A stretch of DNA of 64,000 nt, taken from NCBI GenBank assembly GCA_031422315.1, contig JANOQN010000074.1:72715-136714 (forward strand), given 5' to 3'. A program made the translations under genes and the position numbers. The DNA comes from JANNYA01 sp031422315 (GTDB lineage: Bacteria > Pseudomonadota > Gammaproteobacteria > Xanthomonadales > SZUA-5). The notes beneath the pieces are model-generated. The model did no database searches, was not told the DNA's origin, and saw only the letters and a list, made by a program, of their open reading frames with translations. Position 1 is the stretch's first letter. The number at the start of each line of letters is the position of its first letter. Positions 59,462-64,000 of the stretch are shown here, piece by piece.

Positions 59462-62400
59462 TCATAAAGTGATCAAAATAGCTTCGCTGACACGCTGTTT
59501 TGCCATCTCCAAACTTTCGACACCATTTGCTGGTGGGACGTTTTCCATTGCATAACTTTTATGCACCAAAACTCGTGAGCGTCGTCGGCCAAGCATTATT
59601 TGACGAAGTGCTAACTTTTCAGCAATGTCGAATCCGAAGCGAACGCAGCTACTGAGCACAGAAATACCCAGGCCCGGCAGCGCCTGTTCGCGCTCAGTGC
59701 CTTTTTCCATTGCTCTAATAACTTGAAGCGGTAAACCGACTAAGTAAGCAAATTCAGGAACGATCCGCAGTACGAATTTTCGTGCTGCATCGCACTTACC
59801 AAGTTTTGAAAACGGTGTTCCGAACCCCAATTCGATCTCTGCAAGAGTTGAGCCGGCCATCCAGAGTTTAAGCGGTGCGTCCACATAGTTAAGGAAGTGC
59901 TGACCACGCTCAGCAAATTTAGTTAACTCTCTATAGGGCTTGCCAAGAACTGCTTCGAGCGTTGCTGGACGCATGATGACGGGAAGGAAGTAGGGAACCG
60001 ATTTGAGCCACTCAAGAACCCAGTCTCTCCATTGCTCGACGGAAGCCATGCTTGATAGTGGTTTGGCGTTGATTGCTAGACCAAGCGCCGTAATGAATTC
60101 GGCTGGCACCCCTGTAGTAGAAGCAAGTTGATCAACCCAGGTTGGATTGGATATGCCAGATACTCGCGCGGCGAGCACGGCACTAATCCGACCATCGATC
60201 CACGCATTTTTATCTGCCGCTCTCCTACGGAATGCAGCGAAGGATTTATTCAATAGCGCTTGCGTGGCGCTATCTTTGTCGCCATCGGTTCCAACGGGCA
60301 GGCGTCTCAGAAAGTATTGGAGCGCGGGTGAGTTTCCATCTTTAGATAATTGCAACTGATCGAGTAGCGCTTCCATTGGATCGTCAATTAAAACGCATTG
60401 ATCACTCTGCGCAAAGACTGTTTGTAGATTCTGCCAATGTTTGCCTATTTGGCCTGTCTGATCGCGATAGTCGATTACCTTACTTGGGACCACCAAAACA
60501 ACGCCGTAGGAAGATTCGCCAGCACGGCCAGCTCTGCCAGCCGCATTAAGCAGTTCATGCGCTTCAAGCTGTTGAAACTTTTCAGCGTCACTGTCGAAAC
60601 GGCTATCACCGGCAATTATCACAACCTCGCTGGGAAGGTTCATGCCTTGGGCGAGTGTTGATGTTGCAACCATGATTTTTACGCCATCATCGCGCTTGAA
60701 CAAAGATTCATGAAGACGTCGCTCGGCAGGTAAAAGAAGGCTGTGGTGGCAGACGCATGCCAATTTAATCAAGCCAGAGCTCAATCGCGAAACGTTTGTG
60801 TGTGAAGCATCTCCAAGTTCCTCGACTGCTTCATCGAGAAACTCAATTTCTTTGTCCGAAAGCGATATTTCAATAGCGGTTCCAAGATTGTTGATTTGCT
60901 TCGCTGCTGAATTCGTATGTGGGATCGTTTGGATAAAGACCAAGGTCTTAACATTGTTTGCGACAGCTGCAATAGCGAGCGCTGATGCAACTTGGATTCC
61001 ATTGGACGTTAAGTACCAACTTTGGTTGCTTTTGTCAGTTCCAAGTGCAAGCGGTTGCTCCAACAATGGCACTAATCGGTAGTCAAGCCTTCGCTTTGAC
61101 TCCCAAGTTTGCTTCAGCGAGAACAAACCAAAAGGCTGTGCTGTCAAAGTCTTTGAAACTGCACTGGGCACTCCTATTGTCGTCTTGCTGCGGTAGGCCG
61201 TATTCAACGTCGAATTCAGTGCGGCAATTCGGTCTGCATCGTAGACGACACAACCCCGGACTTGTCGAGTTGGTTTCCAATTGAGATCGAGCGCAAGGCA
61301 ACGCCTTGCTGTCAGGGCGCTGACCCACTCGGCGATCTCTTTGGTGTTCTGCATCATTGCAGAAAGCAACAGCAGGTCCGCCATTGGCGCAATCGTTACG
61401 AAGTTGAGGACGCAAAGCATGGCGTCAATCGCCCGGTGGCTCTTGTCACTGCTTGCTGCGTGCATTAAATGACACTCATCAAACACTAATAAACCGACGT
61501 CCGAAAACACCGCAGCGTCATACCCGAGAAGGGCGAGGCATCGTTCGGTGGTCATCACTGAAACAGTTGGAAGCTCCCTAATGAGATCATCGAAAACCGA
61601 GGTGTCACCCTGTTCGCGCTCAATGCTGGCATCAGGGAATGTCTGCTTCAGTGCACTGGCAGTTTGCTCAACCAAGGCCAATGTAGGAGCTAAAAAAACC
61701 ACCTTTTTGCCTCGCAACATTGTGGCGGCGACCTTTAATTCCGACAGCGTCGATTTGCCTGCGCCGGTAGGAAAGCTAATGGCAGACGAAATGCCCGTTT
61801 CAAGATAGCCAGACTCCAGTGCCTTCCGGTGATTTCGCCAAAGATATGGTCGCCGCTCGGCAATCATTCCCAAAATAGTCGCCCATCGCGTGGCATTGAC
61901 ATCGCCGGGAGGGGCTATATTTACAATGGCGGACGGAGTCAGATTGTCCGCCACGGACACCAGTAGCGACGCCAAATGATGCGGGCCAGGAAATGCGCTA
62001 AACGCGGGGATTGACTGCCCTTCAATCTCTATTTGTTCGACGCACAGGTTCTTGATATGTCTGAACGTCGACGTTGCATTCTCGGTTGTAGTGCGTGGTT
62101 GTGTGCTGCCAAGTAGTTCCAATGCAAGTTGGCGCACCCCAATAAGTAACAAGTAGTACAGTGCTGAAACTCCTCGGTCACCAAGATCGCCTAACTCAAG
62201 CAATTCTGCATTCGGCAATGCGCGCACCAATATGTTGGTCAAATCGCCCTTTGATAGATCAACAATTGCATTGAGGAGATTGCCTTCGACGGTATTGCCG
62301 CTTGGGATAACGATTTCTTTCGCCATTTCGGCGGAGTCTGCGGTTGCTTCGGCAATTAAAAAAAGCAACGTGGCCGAAACTTCCGGCGCGATTGAGTTAA

Positions 62401-62740
62401 GCATCAACCGTGTTTCTTGCCTCTCAGTGCGCACCATCCGGGCCGCCATCAGGGAAACATGATGCGCTGCGCCAGCAACAAATGCAGCAGCTGCGCGATC
62501 TTCTCTGCCTGGAAGCGCTGAGACAAAAGCTTCGTTGGTAAAGGCAATGCGCCGCATTTGGGTTGCAATTTTCATGATGTCGTCAGGTAGAACGCTATCC
62601 TTGGCAGCCTCGCGCATACGTACGCGTGCGGTAACGATTAGCGTGTATGCATCTGTGAGTTGCGCAGATAACTTGGAAAGGTCTAGGCCGTCGAGACTAG
62701 GCGCGTCAGAAATTAGCTTGGATGTGTCGGGGTCAAACAC
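59462..62740 (-). CDS. Ski2-like DEAD/DEAH helicase of a putative helicase-nuclease defence system
   Basis: A 1092-residue superfamily-2 helicase. A helical N-terminal region of about 300 residues precedes Walker A SFPTGAGKST (Lys329), motif Ia VFLAPTLALVEQ, the DECH box (Asp421), motif III LLLSAMMQN, and motifs V-VI IMVATSTLAQGMNLPSEVVI and LLNAAGRAGRAG. The C-terminal third is helical with no clear domain. The order of motifs and the large size match the Ski2-like helicases of anti-phage systems such as Hachiman HamB. Start is GTG at 62740 with AAGG upstream, overlapping the preceding gene by eight bases. No neighbour on the left belongs to the system. Confidence 0.75.
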   Translation of the reverse strand: MFDPDTSKLISDAPSLDGLDLSKLSAQLTDAYTLIVTARVRMREAAKDSVLPDDIMKIATQMRRIAFTNEAFVSALPGREDRAAAAFVAGAAHHVSLMAARMVRTERQETRLMLNSIAPEVSATLLFLIAEATADSAEMAKEIVIPSGNTVEGNLLNAIVDLSKGDLTNILVRALPNAELLELGDLGDRGVSALYYLLLIGVRQLALELLGSTQPRTTTENATSTFRHIKNLCVEQIEIEGQSIPAFSAFPGPHHLASLLVSVADNLTPSAIVNIAPPGDVNATRWATILGMIAERRPYLWRNHRKALESGYLETGISSAISFPTGAGKSTLSELKVAATMLRGKKVVFLAPTLALVEQTASALKQTFPDASIEREQGDTSVFDDLIRELPTVSVMTTERCLALLGYDAAVFSDVGLLVFDECHLMHAASSDKSHRAIDAMLCVLNFVTIAPMADLLLLSAMMQNTKEIAEWVSALTARRCLALDLNWKPTRQVRGCVVYDADRIAALNSTLNTAYRSKTTIGVPSAVSKTLTAQPFGLFSLKQTWESKRRLDYRLVPLLEQPLALGTDKSNQSWYLTSNGIQVASALAIAAVANNVKTLVFIQTIPHTNSAAKQINNLGTAIEISLSDKEIEFLDEAVEELGDASHTNVSRLSSGLIKLACVCHHSLLLPAERRLHESLFKRDDGVKIMVATSTLAQGMNLPSEVVIIAGDSRFDSDAEKFQQLEAHELLNAAGRAGRAGESSYGVVLVVPSKVIDYRDQTGQIGKHWQNLQTVFAQSDQCVLIDDPMEALLDQLQLSKDGNSPALQYFLRRLPVGTDGDKDSATQALLNKSFAAFRRRAADKNAWIDGRISAVLAARVSGISNPTWVDQLASTTGVPAEFITALGLAINAKPLSSMASVEQWRDWVLEWLKSVPYFLPVIMRPATLEAVLGKPYRELTKFAERGQHFLNYVDAPLKLWMAGSTLAEIELGFGTPFSKLGKCDAARKFVLRIVPEFAYLVGLPLQVIRAMEKGTEREQALPGLGISVLSSCVRFGFDIAEKLALRQIMLGRRRSRVLVHKSYAMENVPPANGVESLEMAKQRVSEAILITL

Positions 62741-63524
62741 TTGCGGCCTTCACTGCTGCGATGTGAGCCAAACATTTGTTGGCAAGTCCGTCCATCCATG
62801 CGCGAAGATCGGCTACGTAAAATGTCTCACCGCGCCGACGCCCTACATTTGCTCCTGGTGCTATTGAATCGTAGTCTTTGAAAAGGCGACGACGACCTGC
62901 GTCTGTGCTGTGGGAATCGCCGACAGTGATGCTAACTCTGAAATGGCGGGCCTCGTTCCAAACTATTTTTTGTACTACATCATCTACATCAATTCCGTGC
63001 CGCTTTTCTAACAACCCTATTGTTTCGGCAACCAGGACGCTCATGTATGTTCCCGCTTCAAATTTTTTGAATTCCGGCCAAACCTCGTCGTGAATAGTTT
63101 CACGCGGGTTAATGGTTGCCTTATCTTCGAAAATCACGACCGCCGTGACGGTATCAGTCGCATCTAGGTCAAGCTGTATCCCGTCGAACCCTTTCTGGGC
63201 ATGGATCATGTGCGGCATGTTGATCGGAGAATTTGGCTTTGCTTTTTGTGCCGCCAGCCATGACATCACTTGAAACATCCAACCATCCCGATGCCAGGGA
63301 TCAGCACCTACTGGAACTGTCAATAACTCGGCTGCATTTGTCCACACATTGTCGACTGGACTGGGAAGTGCACTTCCGACTTTGAGCAATATCTTTCGAA
63401 CATGCCGCGCCTGACCAAGCGCTACGTGCGCTATGAGTTCAGCAAGCAGCTGTTCATTAGCTACCTTCCACGTGTAGCCATGCATTAGAGGTGCGTGATC
63501 GACTTGCGTCAGTTCGATAGGCAA
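62733..63524 (-). CDS. PD-(D/E)xK-like nuclease partner of helicase (Hachiman HamA-like)
   Basis: A 263-residue protein whose middle reads KGFDGIQLDLD...AVVIFEDKATINPRETI, giving Asp114 and Glu133-Asp134-Lys135, the D-(x)n-ExK pattern of PD-(D/E)xK nucleases. HamA (DUF1837) of Hachiman has the same pattern and is encoded beside a Ski2-like helicase. I cannot assign it to DUF1837 with certainty and it may be a distinct family. Start is TTG at 63522-63524 with a GGAG seven bases upstream. It is the first gene of the two-gene minus-strand operon. Confidence 0.6.
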   Translation of the reverse strand: MPIELTQVDHAPLMHGYTWKVANEQLLAELIAHVALGQARHVRKILLKVGSALPSPVDNVWTNAAELLTVPVGADPWHRDGWMFQVMSWLAAQKAKPNSPINMPHMIHAQKGFDGIQLDLDATDTVTAVVIFEDKATINPRETIHDEVWPEFKKFEAGTYMSVLVAETIGLLEKRHGIDVDDVVQKIVWNEARHFRVSITVGDSHSTDAGRRRLFKDYDSIAPGANVGRRRGETFYVADLRAWMDGLANKCLAHIAAVKAASV

Positions 63525-63669
63525 AAGCCAGCTCCAAAAGAATGTGTCAACATGTCTCGCTGTAATTGGAATGTTGCAGAGTTGCTCATACTGTCATGCA
63601 ATTAGGAAAGCGTCGATTACAATATTGAGACTATTCCCATCAAAGCCTAAAAAAAGCCCATTGTGAGTA

Positions 63670-63713
63670 GTAGATTGAATTGCATGTTTTTGACAAAATG
63701 CGAATCAATCTAC
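63670..63713. repeat. Long inverted repeat right of the defence operon
   Basis: Two 16-base arms, GTAGATTGAATTGCAT and ATGCGAATCAATCTAC, complementary at 14 of 16 positions, around a 12-base loop. It sits about 145 bases upstream of the nuclease gene start. It could be an operator, a hairpin of a mobile element or an attachment-like site. Confidence 0.45.
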
Positions 63714-64000
63714 CCCCCACATCTCATCCCAACCCACTCCAACATCCCGATAGTTCCGTTAGCATCCGAATGAACCTAATAGTGGAGATGAGTTTTTCGA
63801 GGTGCGCACTTTAAGCCGGTAACTCGCACTCAATTTGCATCAAAGCCCTTTCACTGCGGCATCGCGGTAGGAATGCGCCTTACAGCGCACCCCCCGCACA
63901 GATCCCGGCGGGCGCAACTTACGCACCGGGCTCCTGCCTTGGATGTTTGACGAGAAAGCGCATATTTGGCCACGGGTGCAGAATGCGCGGCATCGGAAGC
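63714..64000. other. Gene-free right edge, possible mobile-element remnant
   Basis: No gene is supported in the last 287 bases. From about 63890 the sequence (for example GCACAGATCCCGGCGGGCGC and CACCGGGCTCCTGCCTTGG) looks like conserved non-coding stretches I associate with regions next to group II intron reverse transcriptases or similar elements. This is from memory and weak; the body of the element, if any, would lie to the right of the window. Confidence 0.25.

Overview
The window reads as a chromosomal segment of a gammaproteobacterium, most likely a relative of the Lysobacterales/Xanthomonadales. Reasons: yajC-secD-secF, apaG-apaH, nudJ-mnmA and a leuA-leuC-leuD-leuB operon preceded by a leucine-rich leader peptide; an S46 dipeptidyl-peptidase with a Gly at the specificity position; an NAD-type isocitrate dehydrogenase; exported proteins ending in a 'DGFE' tail or an IPTL-CTERM-like tail. 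The lineage is an inference from gene content; no rRNA or tRNA gene was recognised. Base composition looks moderate, lower than is usual for Xanthomonas.

Layout. 1-6.6 kb, minus strand: partial kup, free-methionine sulfoxide reductase, a DUF1249 protein, the PEP-synthase regulator PpsR, then secF, secD and yajC (transcribed yajC to kup). 6.8-20 kb, plus strand: apaG-apaH runs by overlapping stop/start codons into a module equivalent to the Escherichia coli yeh locus: VWA protein, SWIM zinc-finger protein, giant DUF4132 protein, MoxR-type AAA+ ATPase and DUF5682 protein. A VapBC-type toxin-antitoxin pair, whose toxin start is built from an interspersed palindromic repeat, sits between the DUF4132 and MoxR genes. 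20.7-26.9 kb: S46 peptidase, nudix hydrolase, mnmA, and an ECF sigma factor coupled to a membrane protein that may be its anti-sigma factor.

27-41 kb: a LuxR-type regulator without a nearby luxI, followed at once by a perfect 28-bp palindrome resembling a lux box in front of a large exported protein. Then come a second exported protein, NAD isocitrate dehydrogenase, two unrelated 2-oxoglutarate/Fe(II)-type oxygenases, a GSU2403-type nucleotidyltransferase, a DUF2855 protein, thioredoxin-like protein, acylphosphatase and cytochrome c'. 41-50 kb: a CaiB/BaiF CoA-transferase, a giant secreted ExeM/NucH-type nuclease, and a compact signalling operon (PilJ-like sensor fused to a CheA-like kinase, CheY, CheX).

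50-59 kb: rpsP, rimM, a PycTM-like membrane protein with no adjacent cyclase, fbp, an FKBP isomerase, and on the minus strand leuA-C-D-B plus a TonB-C-like lipoprotein, controlled by a transcription attenuator that can be read directly. 59.4-64 kb is accessory: a REP-like hairpin, then an operon of a Ski2-like helicase and a PD-(D/E)xK-like protein, probably a Hachiman-like anti-phage system, then a long inverted repeat and a possible mobile-element remnant at the right edge.

Strongest leads: the apaGH-linked MoxR/VWA/SWIM/DUF4132/DUF5682 module, the helicase-nuclease pair, the LuxR solo with its palindrome, the leu attenuator, and the repeat-born N-terminus of the VapC toxin.
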